Below, piece after piece: positions 26,090-35,300 of a stretch of 47,388 nt of DNA. The translations under genes and the position numbers were made by a program. The DNA is taken from NCBI GenBank assembly GCA_913051865.1, contig CAJXHE010000004.1, positions 1 to 47,388 of the forward strand. Direction: 5' to 3'. How positions within the stretch are numbered: position 1 is the stretch's first letter; each line of letters starts with the position of its first letter. The notes below the pieces were generated by a model, which made no database searches, was not told where the DNA came from, and saw only the letters and a program-made list of their open reading frames with translations. This DNA is from an uncultured Flavobacteriales bacterium (lineage in GTDB: Bacteria > Bacteroidota > Bacteroidia > Flavobacteriales_D > Sanyastnellaceae).

Positions 26090-27550
26090 ATGAGAGAAGG
26101 AGATAGAAATATTGATGAGGCAAGACAAGGTGAAGCGATTAGCGTTGACACTTTCGCTTTGGCGGATGACAATAATTCTGAGGTTCAGAAAAAATTGTAT
26201 TTAGAAAGTTATGGTTGTGCGATGAATTTTAGTGATTCAGAGATTATTGCATCCATTATGAATGACGTTGGATATACAACAACAAAAGCGCCACAAGAAG
26301 CTGATTTAATTTTAGTAAATACATGTTCTATCAGAGAAAAAGCTGAGGAACGTGTCAGAAATAGATTGAATGAATTTAAGCGCTATAAAAAGAAGAACAA
26401 ACAGCTTGTAGTCGGCATGTTGGGGTGTATGGCAGAACGATTAAAGGAGAGTTTGCTTGATCAAGAAAAGCTTGTAGATCTTGTCGTGGGGCCAGATGCC
26501 TATAGAGATTTACCGTCTTTGGTAGAAAGAGTAAATGGCGGTCAGAAAGCCGTGAACGTGCTCCTCTCGAGAGAGGAAACCTATGCTGAGATTAGTCCTG
26601 TTCGACTTGATTCCAAAGGAGTTACGGCGTTTATAAGTATCATGCGTGGCTGCGACAACATGTGTTCGTTTTGTGTGGTGCCTTTTACCCGAGGTCGTGA
26701 GCGCAGTAGGGATCCGGAAAGTATTGTGGCTGAAGCGAAAGATCTTTTTGACAAGGGGTATCGTGAGGTCACACTTTTGGGCCAAAACGTAGATTCCTTC
26801 AAATGGAACCTAGATATCAAAGGAAAAGTTAAAAACCCAGATTTACCAGTCGTTCGTTTCGCAGAGCTTCTTGAAATGGTTGCTGAAGTCAATCCAAATT
26901 TACGGGTTAGATTTTCCACGAGTCATCCCAAGGATATGGTCGATGACGTCATGCATGCGATGTCACGTCATGAAAACCTATGTAAGTATATCCACTTGCC
27001 TGTTCAGTCAGGATCTAGTTCCATGCTCAAACGAATGAACCGTGGTTACACCCGTGAATGGTATTTGAATAGAATTGCTGCGATTAAAAGAATACTTCCT
27101 GGCTGCGAGTTGTCAACGGATATTATTACGGGATTTTGTGGTGAGACAGAAGAAGAACATCAAGAAACCATGACCTTGTTGAAGGAGGTAGGGTTTATTA
27201 TGGCGTACAACTTTAAATACAGCGAAAGGCCCAAAACGTTGGCTGAACGTAAGTTCGAAGATGATGTTCCTGAAGAGGTGAAGGCCGCTAGACTCTCAGA
27301 AGTCATTCTTCATCAAAGACAGTATGCATCTGAGTTAACAAAGAAAATGGTCGGGAAGGTATACCGCGTTCTTGTTGAAGGTCCGAGTAAGAAGAGCGAT
27401 GAGAAGTATTTTGGGCGTACGACCCATAACATTGTTATGATTTTTGACAAAGGAGATCTTAAGCCCTGCGATTACGTGAATGTAAGGGCATTGGCCTGTA
27501 CCACTGTGACGTTATTGGGAGAAGTAACAACAGATCCAGCGGACGCATAA
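26090..27550 (+). CDS. miaB: tRNA-2-methylthio-N6-dimethylallyladenosine synthase MiaB
   Basis: Radical-SAM methylthiotransferase that modifies i6A37 of tRNAs reading UNN codons. The 486 residues have an N-terminal MTTase domain with cysteines 43 (ESYGCAMN), 79 (VNTCSIRE) and 113 (GMLGCMAER) for one 4Fe-4S cluster. The radical-SAM CxxxCxxC is RGCDNMCSFC (188, 192, 195). HLPVQSGSSSMLKRMNRGYT and STDIITGFCGETEEEH follow, and a C-terminal TRAM domain ends the protein. The first ~35 residues are a variable acidic extension. It leads a plus-strand run through a sigma-54 activator and lptE to secG. Confidence 0.96.
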   Translation: MREGDRNIDEARQGEAISVDTFALADDNNSEVQKKLYLESYGCAMNFSDSEIIASIMNDVGYTTTKAPQEADLILVNTCSIREKAEERVRNRLNEFKRYKKKNKQLVVGMLGCMAERLKESLLDQEKLVDLVVGPDAYRDLPSLVERVNGGQKAVNVLLSREETYAEISPVRLDSKGVTAFISIMRGCDNMCSFCVVPFTRGRERSRDPESIVAEAKDLFDKGYREVTLLGQNVDSFKWNLDIKGKVKNPDLPVVRFAELLEMVAEVNPNLRVRFSTSHPKDMVDDVMHAMSRHENLCKYIHLPVQSGSSSMLKRMNRGYTREWYLNRIAAIKRILPGCELSTDIITGFCGETEEEHQETMTLLKEVGFIMAYNFKYSERPKTLAERKFEDDVPEEVKAARLSEVILHQRQYASELTKKMVGKVYRVLVEGPSKKSDEKYFGRTTHNIVMIFDKGDLKPCDYVNVRALACTTVTLLGEVTTDPADA

Positions 27551-27566
27551 TTTGAACGGTAAAACA

Positions 27567-28811
27567 ATGAACGTAGCGTCAATAAAACAAAGATTTGGAG
27601 TGATAGGCACCAGTCTGTCGCTTGATCGCGCAATCAATATTGCAGCTCAAGTCGCTCCTACAGACTTGTCTGTATTGATTCTAGGTGAAAGCGGGACAGG
27701 TAAAGAAGTGATGCCACGTATTGTTCATCAGTTCAGCAAGAGAAAGCATGGCAAATACATCGTCGTGAACTGCGGAGCGATTCCAGAGGGAACGATTGAT
27801 TCGGAACTGTTTGGTCATATGAAAGGCGCTTTTACTGGCGCCACAGAATCTAGAAAAGGGTACTTTGAAGAGGCGGATGGTGGCACCATTTTTTTAGACG
27901 AAGTCGCAGAGCTTCCACTCACGACGCAAGTGAGACTGTTGCGGGTTCTCGAAACAGGAGAGTTTATGAAAGTGGGGTCTTCTCTTACTCAGAAAACTGA
28001 TGTAAGAGTAGTTGCTGCTACAAATGTTGACTTTATTGAAGCGTTTAAAAAGTCCAAATTTAGAGAAGACCTCTATTATCGTTTGAACCAAGTTCCCATT
28101 CAGATGCCTCCCCTAAGAGCCAGGTCTAGCGATATTCATTTGCTATTTAGGAAATTCACAACAGATTTCAGTGAATTGCATCGCATGCCACCATTGTCTC
28201 TCTCCCCCGATGCGATAGAGATTATTGAGAATTATCCGTGGCCTGGAAACATTCGGCAACTCAAGCATATTACTGAACAAATGTCTGTTTTAGAGCCTGA
28301 AAGGTATCTGAATTCAGACGTTGTGTTGGGGTATTTGCCCGAAACGAACAGGTCTCGATTGCCGGTTAAAGTTCAAAATTCAGATGATGGATTCGAAGAA
28401 AGTGATTCTGGTAGGAATGAAAGAGAAATATTATACAAAGTGCTCTTTGATATGAAGGGTGAATTGAATGATTTGAAAGACTTGGTATTGGGCTTGGTAA
28501 ATAGTTCCCAGTCCTTAACGAGTAAAGAGCAGGATTTGGTGAATCGGGTGTTTAAATCGGAATCATCCTCTGAGTCAACACCCTCAAAATATCCGCTTGT
28601 ATTAAGAGACGAACCTTACCAAAGCACAGCATCTCCTAGGGTGCGCGAAGTAGAGGAAGTTGCGCAAAGTTTATCTCTCGTCGAGGTAGAGCGTCAGTTA
28701 ATTAAACGGGCACTAGAGAAGCACAGTAACCGTAGGAAAGATGCGGCTGAAGAACTTGGGATTTCAGAGCGTACACTTTATCGAAAGATTAAGGAATACG
28801 ACTTGAAATGA
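27567..28811 (+). CDS. Sigma-54-interacting transcriptional activator without receiver domain
   Basis: AAA+ enhancer-binding protein that would remodel RpoN-polymerase. Walker A GESGTGKE, the sigma-54 contact loop GAFTGA (in MKGAFTGATES), Walker B GGTIFLDEVAELP and the arginine-finger region FREDLYYRLNQVP are intact. A Fis-type helix-turn-helix closes the protein (RKDAAEELGISERTLYRKI). There is no N-terminal receiver, GAF or PAS domain: the AAA+ core begins within 20 residues of the start. A ~110-residue linker between ATPase and HTH holds NEREILYKVLFDMKGELNDL. A TTG at 27552 could add five codons; the ATG at 27567 is preferred. Its stop overlaps the lptE ATG. Confidence 0.93.
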   Translation: MNVASIKQRFGVIGTSLSLDRAINIAAQVAPTDLSVLILGESGTGKEVMPRIVHQFSKRKHGKYIVVNCGAIPEGTIDSELFGHMKGAFTGATESRKGYFEEADGGTIFLDEVAELPLTTQVRLLRVLETGEFMKVGSSLTQKTDVRVVAATNVDFIEAFKKSKFREDLYYRLNQVPIQMPPLRARSSDIHLLFRKFTTDFSELHRMPPLSLSPDAIEIIENYPWPGNIRQLKHITEQMSVLEPERYLNSDVVLGYLPETNRSRLPVKVQNSDDGFEESDSGRNEREILYKVLFDMKGELNDLKDLVLGLVNSSQSLTSKEQDLVNRVFKSESSSESTPSKYPLVLRDEPYQSTASPRVREVEEVAQSLSLVEVERQLIKRALEKHSNRRKDAAEELGISERTLYRKIKEYDLK

Positions 28812-29299
28812 TGAGGTACCTTCAAATATTTGCCATTGCGCTTTTTATAAGTTGTGGCGTTTACTCTCCCTACGGGGCAGCGACCTCAGGTGCCACATCT
28901 TTCAGCGTTTCTAAATTTGAGGCGATTCATCCCCTTGTTTCTGCCACATCAGCGTTGAGCATTACCGAAGCTTTGGTTGACAGAGTGCAGCGTCAGTCAA
29001 TTCTAAAGTTAGATTCTAAACAAGGGGAGTTGCAGTTTTCAGGTAAAGTTGTGGGGTGGACTGTTCAGCCCATTAATGTTCAGGGTGATGAGACAGCTGG
29101 TGCGAATAGAGTCACAATCACAGTAGACGTGGTTTATACAAATACGCTTGATGAAACATTAAGTTTTCAAAGGAATTTCAGTAGGTTTGTTGATGTCTCA
29201 AGCAGTGATGATTTATTTTCAATCGAGGATCAAATTGTAGATGAAATCGGGGTGCTTCTTTCGCAAGACATTTTTAATTCAAGCTTAGGAAATTGGTAA
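28808..29299 (+). CDS. lptE: LPS assembly lipoprotein LptE
   Basis: Outer-membrane lipoprotein that plugs LptD for LPS insertion. The 163 residues start with a short lipoprotein signal, MMRYLQIFAIALFISC (Cys16). The mature domain fits the Bacteroidota LptE family: a beta strand FSVSKFEAIHPLV, a helix LSITEALVDRVQRQ, then LQFSGKVVGWTVQPINV, RVTITVDVVYTNTLDE and the end SSDDLFSIEDQIVDEIGVLLSQDIFN. It starts inside the stop of the sigma-54 activator (ATGA). LptD is not in the window. Confidence 0.85.
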   Translation: MMRYLQIFAIALFISCGVYSPYGAATSGATSFSVSKFEAIHPLVSATSALSITEALVDRVQRQSILKLDSKQGELQFSGKVVGWTVQPINVQGDETAGANRVTITVDVVYTNTLDETLSFQRNFSRFVDVSSSDDLFSIEDQIVDEIGVLLSQDIFNSSLGNW

Positions 29300-29306
29300 G
29301 CCGACA

Positions 29307-30263
29307 GTGATAAATCTAGAGAAAATAAATGCATTGCTAAATCGTAAAAACGAGAGTTTGGCCGATGTTAGGGATGAGTTGGTTGGGTTGGTCGAAGGCC
29401 ACCCCTACAGTGGTCCCTTCAGAATGTTACTTGCAAAGGCTTCTAAAGACGCTGGACATCTAGATCAGAGAAAAGATTTATTGTCTGCTGCAGCACATTG
29501 TGAATCTAGAAAAGCACTTTTTGAATTAATGTTTGGTGAGGCTTTTAGAGAAGAGGCACGGAAAATTCATGAAGTTATTAAGGAGACCGAAGACGTTTCG
29601 GAAGAAGAGCTGATTGAACTGGTTTGGCATTCAAATGAAATAACATCAATTGAACCAAATGAAGATGAAATGTTCATTGAACGAGAAATGGCAATCGAGG
29701 CGATAGAATCTTCATTAAAAGATGAAATGGAGAGTTGGGATCTGGACGAAAACGACAAAAAGAGCAAAAAAGAGCGGCCAGAAAGCGGTGATAAAAATAT
29801 TTTTTCAAAAAAAATCTCAAAAATTTCTAAAGTCACAGATTCATCAAAAAATAGGGGTGTAAAAGCTGGTGAAATTATAGAAATTAAGGGGCGAGGTGAT
29901 GCGAATTCTCTCTTTGGAAAATGGCTCGAGAAAAGAGCGAAAGAAACTGATTTCGGAGAAGTAGGAGGTTTAAATAGTCAGGAAGAGAAGGGAGCAGAGG
30001 CTATCATTGATTCATTCTTGAGAAAAAACAACCCATCTATTGGAGCGATTAGAGACATCGATACACCAGTTGAGGAGTGGGCAAATAAAGGCTTGGCATA
30101 CGACCCGAGTTTGGTCACCGAAACGATGGCGAAATTGTATGCAAAACAGGGTCAAATTGGGCTCGCAAGGAAGGCATTCAAGAGACTCGCCTTGATATAC
30201 CCTGAAAAAAGTGTTTATTTTGCACTCCAGCTTAAGAAGCTAAGCAACAACAAAGAGAACTAA
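29307..30263 (+). CDS. TPR-like cytoplasmic protein of unknown function
   Basis: A 318-residue protein with a GTG start at 29307, no signal peptide and no membrane helix. The N-terminal ~75 residues look helical, like TPR units (PYSGPFRMLLAKASKDAGHL). The middle (about 95-215) is acidic then Lys/Ser-rich and probably disordered. A conserved-looking C-terminal helical pair, VTETMAKLYAKQGQIGLA with RKAFKRLALIYPEKSVYFA, is a TPR unit. Genes with this C-terminal motif commonly lie between lptE and secG in the Bacteroidota genomes I know. Function is unknown; a role at the envelope or Sec exit is only suggested by position. Confidence 0.7.
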   Translation: MINLEKINALLNRKNESLADVRDELVGLVEGHPYSGPFRMLLAKASKDAGHLDQRKDLLSAAAHCESRKALFELMFGEAFREEARKIHEVIKETEDVSEEELIELVWHSNEITSIEPNEDEMFIEREMAIEAIESSLKDEMESWDLDENDKKSKKERPESGDKNIFSKKISKISKVTDSSKNRGVKAGEIIEIKGRGDANSLFGKWLEKRAKETDFGEVGGLNSQEEKGAEAIIDSFLRKNNPSIGAIRDIDTPVEEWANKGLAYDPSLVTETMAKLYAKQGQIGLARKAFKRLALIYPEKSVYFALQLKKLSNNKEN

Positions 30264-30265
30264 TA

Positions 30266-30619
30266 ATGGGTACTTTCATTACAGTAATTATTTTGATCAT
30301 AGCCTTCCTTTTGGGAGCGGTAATTCTTGTCCAAAACCCCAAAGGAGGTGGCTTAGCAGCTGGCTTTACTGGCGGTGCCTCTATGGGTGGTGTTCAAAGG
30401 ACAACAGACTTTTTAGAAAAAAGCACATGGTATTTGGTCGTCGCTCTTTTCGTGGCTTGCATTGGTGCAGGGATTTATAACGGAAACTCAGAAGGCAGTG
30501 TCGGTATAGACGAAAGCTTCCTGCCTACCAACTCTGCTCCTGCTCCTGCTGGTTCAGAAGGTTCTTCTGAACTTTCTGCGCCTGTAGAGACTTCAGGTTC
30601 AGAAGAAGCTGCTGAATAA
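30266..30619 (+). CDS. secG: Preprotein translocase subunit SecG
   Basis: Accessory membrane subunit of the SecYEG channel. The 117 residues have two membrane helices (about 3-21 and 53-72) separated by a cytoplasmic loop with the SecG signature VILVQNPKGGGLAAGF and GGVQRTTDFLEKSTW. The C-terminal ~40 residues are Ser/Glu/Ala-Pro rich, low complexity and acidic, typical of this phylum. It starts two bases after the TPR-like gene. Confidence 0.95.
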   Translation: MGTFITVIILIIAFLLGAVILVQNPKGGGLAAGFTGGASMGGVQRTTDFLEKSTWYLVVALFVACIGAGIYNGNSEGSVGIDESFLPTNSAPAPAGSEGSSELSAPVETSGSEEAAE

Positions 30620-30693
30620 ACAAATCATTTATTTCTTTTCAATAGATTCTGCTTCTTAGTAGAGTTAAATTGCGCCCAGATTAACGCTGCGGT

Positions 30694-30718
30694 TGACAGT
30701 TTGTCATACCCTATGGGT
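30694..30718 (+). promoter_or_regulatory. Paired palindromes upstream of groES
   Basis: TGACAGTTTGTCA (30694-30706) then, one base on, ACCCTATGGGT (30708-30718). The first carries TTTG at 30700-30703 in the same phase as the miaB copy. TAATTATC at 30725-30732, 21 bases downstream, is a poor TAnnTTTG, so this promoter looks weak without help. No CIRCE element (the HrcA site) was seen here. Confidence 0.45.
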
Positions 30719-30771
30719 TTGGCATAATTATCGTCTAAAGCATAATACAAATTCGAAAAAACAAACTTTTG

Positions 30772-31047
30772 ATGTCAGTAAATATTCGTCCCCTTGCAGA
30801 TCGTGTCCTTATCCAACCCGCTGCTGCAGAAGAAACAACAGCGAGTGGAATCATTATACCAGATACAGCACAAGAAAAGCCGCAACGCGGAACGGTAATG
30901 GCTGTAGGACCAGGTAAAGTAGATGAGCCTACAACAGTTAAGGTTGGTGATTCAGTTTTATATGGGAAGTACTCCGGTACGGATCTTCAACTTGAAGGAA
31001 AAGACTACATGATCATGCGAGAGTCGGATATCCTAGCAATAGTTTAA
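30772..31047 (+). CDS. groES: Co-chaperonin GroES
   Basis: Ten-kDa lid of the GroEL chaperonin. The open frame includes a TTG at 30769, but the ATG at 30772 gives the standard [16 protein letters not shown] start and 91 residues. The mobile loop is [20 protein letters not shown] (about 19-38), followed by [11 protein letters not shown] and [18 protein letters not shown]. It is 25 bases upstream of groEL with no gap in the operon. Upstream lie the paired palindromes and a 150-base leader region. Confidence 0.97.
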   Translation: MSVNIRPLADRVLIQPAAAEETTASGIIIPDTAQEKPQRGTVMAVGPGKVDEPTTVKVGDSVLYGKYSGTDLQLEGKDYMIMRESDILAIV

Positions 31048-31066
31048 ATCAGATACTTTAAGATAA

Positions 31067-32704
<1,638 letters not shown>

Positions 32705-32706
32705 GT

Positions 32707-33411
32707 ATGATGTCTATTTCCGTTAAACATGCAACCAAAGTATTTGGTGGGCAAGCTGCGCTTAAGGATGTTAGCTTACAAATCCCGTCCGGACAGGTTC
32801 TTGGGCTTTTGGGGCCAAACGGTGCGGGTAAAACGACATTAATGCGACTTGTTTCGGGGTATCTCCCTCCGACATCTGGATATATAGAAGTGTGTGGTTT
32901 CGATGTAGATACTGCACCTTTAGAGACAAAAAAAAGAATTGGGTATTTGCCCGAAAACAACCCACTGCCTGAGGAGATGTACATTCGTGAATATCTGAAA
33001 TTTGTGGGTGGTCTTTATCATTTAGATCATGTTCTAGACAAAGTGAAAGATGTCATGGAGCGGGTGGGCCTTGACTCTGAAGCGCATAAAAAAATCGGAC
33101 AATTGTCTAAAGGTTATCGTCAAAGAGTCGGTCTTGCGGCCTCCATTATTCATGAACCCGAGGTGTTGATTCTAGATGAGCCCACTTCGGGATTGGACCC
33201 AAATCAACTTGTCGAGATTAGATCTTTAATACGAAGTATTGGAGAGAAGCGGACCGTCATCTTGTCCACGCATGTGATGCAGGAAGTGGAAGCGATGTGC
33301 GATCGCGTGATTCTGATTCGAAAAGGGGAATTGGTTGCAGATGAAGCAACATCAACATTTACAAGCAGAGAGGGAGGTTTGGAAAAAGCATTTAAGGATA
33401 TCACTTCTTGA
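32707..33411 (+). CDS. gldA: ABC transporter ATPase, GldA-like
   Basis: ATP-binding subunit of an ABC-2 type exporter. Walker A GPNGAGKTTLMR, Q-loop region IGYLPENNPLPEEMYIREYL, signature LSKGYRQRVGLA, Walker B VLILDEPTSGLDPNQL and switch His in STHVMQEVEAMCDRV are complete. The YLPENNPL and MYIREYL pieces resemble F. johnsoniae GldA. At 234 residues it lacks the ~60-residue C-terminal region of that protein but keeps a LEKAFKDIT-type end. GldF/GldG permeases are not in the window, so it could be another ABC-2 ATPase. It sits between groEL and rsgA and its stop overlaps the rsgA start by four bases. Confidence 0.72.
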   Translation: MMSISVKHATKVFGGQAALKDVSLQIPSGQVLGLLGPNGAGKTTLMRLVSGYLPPTSGYIEVCGFDVDTAPLETKKRIGYLPENNPLPEEMYIREYLKFVGGLYHLDHVLDKVKDVMERVGLDSEAHKKIGQLSKGYRQRVGLAASIIHEPEVLILDEPTSGLDPNQLVEIRSLIRSIGEKRTVILSTHVMQEVEAMCDRVILIRKGELVADEATSTFTSREGGLEKAFKDITS

Positions 33412-34358
33412 GTTCGGATTCAAATACTGAAAGAGGCGTAGTGTTCAAATCTACAGGGTCTTGGTATGACGTACAGGATGGCATGGGGAAAACTGTGCGA
33501 TGCAGAATCAAAGGTAAATTTCGCCTCCAGGGAATTCGAACCACAAATCCAATTGCGGTCGGTGATTTCGTCCAATTTGTAAGAGAACAAGATGGGACAG
33601 GAAGTATTGATACAATTGAAGAAAGACGAAATTTCATTGCACGTAAATCAGTGAATTTATCTAAGGAAAGCCACGTCGTGGCTTCAAATCTAGATCGCGC
33701 ATTTCTCATTGTCACGATTGCAAAACCGAGAACCAGTTCAGGGTTTATTGACAGATTCTTAGTAACAGCTGAAGCAATAGGGATTCCTACGACCATTTTA
33801 TTTAACAAAATGGATCTTATAGAAGGAGATGAGGAGGCATCATCGAGGCAAGAAGAGCTTGAGAAGATATACTCAGACGTTGGCTATAAAACACGCCGTA
33901 TATCCGCGAAAACTGGGCTGGGAATTGCTGAGATGAAGTCAGCGTTAAAAGATGGTATTTATCTTCTTTCGGGACACAGTGGCGTGGGTAAAAGCACAAT
34001 AATTAATACGCTTATACCCGGTTTAGAACTTGCAACCGCAGATGTGTCAGACTCTCATTCTAAGGGGAGACATACAACCACGTTTGCGGAAATGTTTGCA
34101 GTACCAGGAGGGGGGTTTATTATTGACACACCTGGAATAAAAGGGTTTGGTCTTGTTGCGCTTAAAAAGGAAACCCTGAACCATCAATTTCCCGAATTCT
34201 TTGAGTTATTGCAAGGTTGTAAGTTTAACAATTGTGTACATATGGATGAGCCAGGATGTGCTGTCAGGAAGGCTGTAGAAGAGGGTGTGGTGTCAGATGA
34301 GAGGTACGGAAATTATGTTGAGATGTATACTGGATTTGATGAAGGTCCTTATAGGTAA
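33408..34358 (+). CDS. rsgA: Ribosome small subunit-dependent GTPase RsgA
   Basis: Circularly permuted GTPase that checks late 30S assembly. The 316 residues have an N-terminal OB fold (VVFKSTGSWYDVQDG, about 9-23) and GTPase motifs in permuted order: G4 FNKMDL, G5 SAKTGLG, G1 GHSGVGKSTIIN, then G3 DTPGIKGFG. A C-terminal zinc site is in CKFNNCVHMDEPGC. The start is a TTG whose bases overlap the GldA-like stop (TTGA); no good ATG is near. It converges on cysQ. Confidence 0.95.
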   Translation: MSSDSNTERGVVFKSTGSWYDVQDGMGKTVRCRIKGKFRLQGIRTTNPIAVGDFVQFVREQDGTGSIDTIEERRNFIARKSVNLSKESHVVASNLDRAFLIVTIAKPRTSSGFIDRFLVTAEAIGIPTTILFNKMDLIEGDEEASSRQEELEKIYSDVGYKTRRISAKTGLGIAEMKSALKDGIYLLSGHSGVGKSTIINTLIPGLELATADVSDSHSKGRHTTTFAEMFAVPGGGFIIDTPGIKGFGLVALKKETLNHQFPEFFELLQGCKFNNCVHMDEPGCAVRKAVEEGVVSDERYGNYVEMYTGFDEGPYR

Positions 34359-34365
34359 ATTGAGA

Positions 34366-34384
34366 TTATACCCGTGAGGTATAA
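34366..34384. other. Hairpin at the rsgA/cysQ convergent junction
   Basis: TTATACC, loop CGTGA, GGTATAA is a perfect 7-bp stem that covers the cysQ stop and lies seven bases past the rsgA stop. No U-run follows on either strand, so a terminator role is doubtful. Confidence 0.3.
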
Positions 34385-35151
34385 AGACCATGAACGATTA
34401 AATCCTTAGAGTTGTAGGTTAGACGTTTGTGTGTTTTAAGCCCCAGCACATCTACACCCATCGATCTTAAAATCGCATCTCCCGCCGCGCAATCCCATTC
34501 CATATATGGTCCCGTTCGCGCGTGTATTTCAGCATCTCCAAGTGCAATTTTACAGAACTTCAATGCCCCACCGACAGGGCTAGCTACTATTTCAGATGAG
34601 TTGATTCCTGGGGGTAACAATTCTTCAACCCCTGCTTTTTCCAGCCAGGAGGTCACCAGCCGATATGGCTTTTGTATGTCTTTGCTTCGGATGGGTATTA
34701 TGCTGGAACCATCTAACTGTGCTTTTGACGCCCCTATACCTAATGCGCCAATATATATTGTGTTTGCAAGTGGGTCTGCGACCACTCCTATTATAGGTCC
34801 GGATTCATCACATAGCGCAATGTTGATTGCGAATCCAGTCCGGTTACTTACAAACGATTCAGTCCCGTCCAGTGGGTCAATTAAGAAATAATGTTTCCAT
34901 TTTTTTCGCGCCTCGTATGGGGGTATTTCAGATTCTTCACTGATGATGGGGATCCCTAAGGGTTTTAAAATGTCAGATATTATTTTTTCGGACGCATAAT
35001 CGGCATTTGATACCACAGAGCCATCTTCTTTAGATCTGATATTTAACGCTTTATTGGATGCGTTTAATGCCGCAAGCAGAACATGGGATCCCGCACTTGC
35101 AGCCTTCAGGCAATCGACAATGATTTGATCAAAAAGTTTCTTAGGAATCAT
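34366..35151 (-). CDS. cysQ: 3'(2'),5'-bisphosphate nucleotidase CysQ
   Basis: Mg-dependent phosphatase that turns PAP back into AMP, clearing the by-product of sulfate assimilation. The 261 residues carry inositol monophosphatase-superfamily motifs: the acidic ISEESEIPPYEARKKW, the metal site LIDPLDGTESFVSNRTGFAI (about 93-112) and the late WDCAAGDAILRSMGVDVLG. The length fits CysQ, and the FVSNR segment fits CysQ better than plain inositol monophosphatases, though the substrate remains inferred. It is divergent from the riboswitch/TonB receptor unit. Its first codons are next to the receptor promoter. Confidence 0.87.
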   Translation of the reverse strand: MIPKKLFDQIIVDCLKAASAGSHVLLAALNASNKALNIRSKEDGSVVSNADYASEKIISDILKPLGIPIISEESEIPPYEARKKWKHYFLIDPLDGTESFVSNRTGFAINIALCDESGPIIGVVADPLANTIYIGALGIGASKAQLDGSSIIPIRSKDIQKPYRLVTSWLEKAGVEELLPPGINSSEIVASPVGGALKFCKIALGDAEIHARTGPYMEWDCAAGDAILRSMGVDVLGLKTHKRLTYNSKDLIVHGLYTSRV

Positions 35152-35165
35152 GCCTGTAAGTTACT

Positions 35166-35173
35166 TATATTTG
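35166..35173 (+). promoter_or_regulatory. Probable -7 box for the TPP riboswitch/receptor transcript
   Basis: TATATTTG is an exact TAnnTTTG, ending one base before the P1 stem of the riboswitch. A start site a few bases later would make the aptamer the very 5' end of the mRNA. No clear -33 TTTG is seen at normal spacing. Confidence 0.55.
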
Positions 35174-35174
35174 C

Positions 35175-35252
35175 CTTGATGCAGGGGTGCTGTAAAGCTG
35201 AGATTATACCCTTTGAACCTGACCGAGTAATATCGGAAAGGAAGATATCAAG
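35175..35252 (+). ncRNA. TPP riboswitch (THI element)
   Basis: Aptamer that binds thiamine pyrophosphate. P1 is CTTGAT (35175-35180) with ATCAAG (35247-35252). Conserved core: GGGGTGC (35184-35190), CTGAGA (35198-35203), ACCCTTTGAACCTGA (35208-35222). P5-type stem: CCGA/TCGG (35223-35235) closing GTAATA, then the GGAAAGGAAGAT 3' core. All key blocks of the thi box are in order. It precedes a TonB-dependent receptor gene by 48 bases. TPP binding would be expected to lower expression. Confidence 0.95.
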
Positions 35253-35297
35253 TGTAAGGCACGCCCGCGTCATGATTTTTCATGTTTAAATTACACT
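35251..35297 (+). promoter_or_regulatory. Candidate riboswitch expression platform (start-sequestering hairpin)
   Basis: AGTGTAA (35251-35257) is fully complementary to TTACACT (35291-35297), which ends three bases before the receptor ATG. Inside is a smaller hairpin, CATGA/TCATG (35271-35284). The first two bases of the outer stem overlap the 3' side of P1, so the two structures compete at the junction. No U-run follows, which points to translational rather than terminator control. Confidence 0.55.
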
Positions 35298-35300
35298 GCT

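Noticed and set aside
30718-30734. TTTGGCATAATTATCGT before groES as a sigma-54 promoter
   Set aside because: The GG is present but the -12 element reads GT rather than GC after ten bases, and the rest of the consensus is poor.
30693-30917. Possible small protein in front of and overlapping groES in another frame
   Set aside because: It is rich in Cys, Arg and Thr with no conserved look and lies mostly over groES, so it is a shadow frame.
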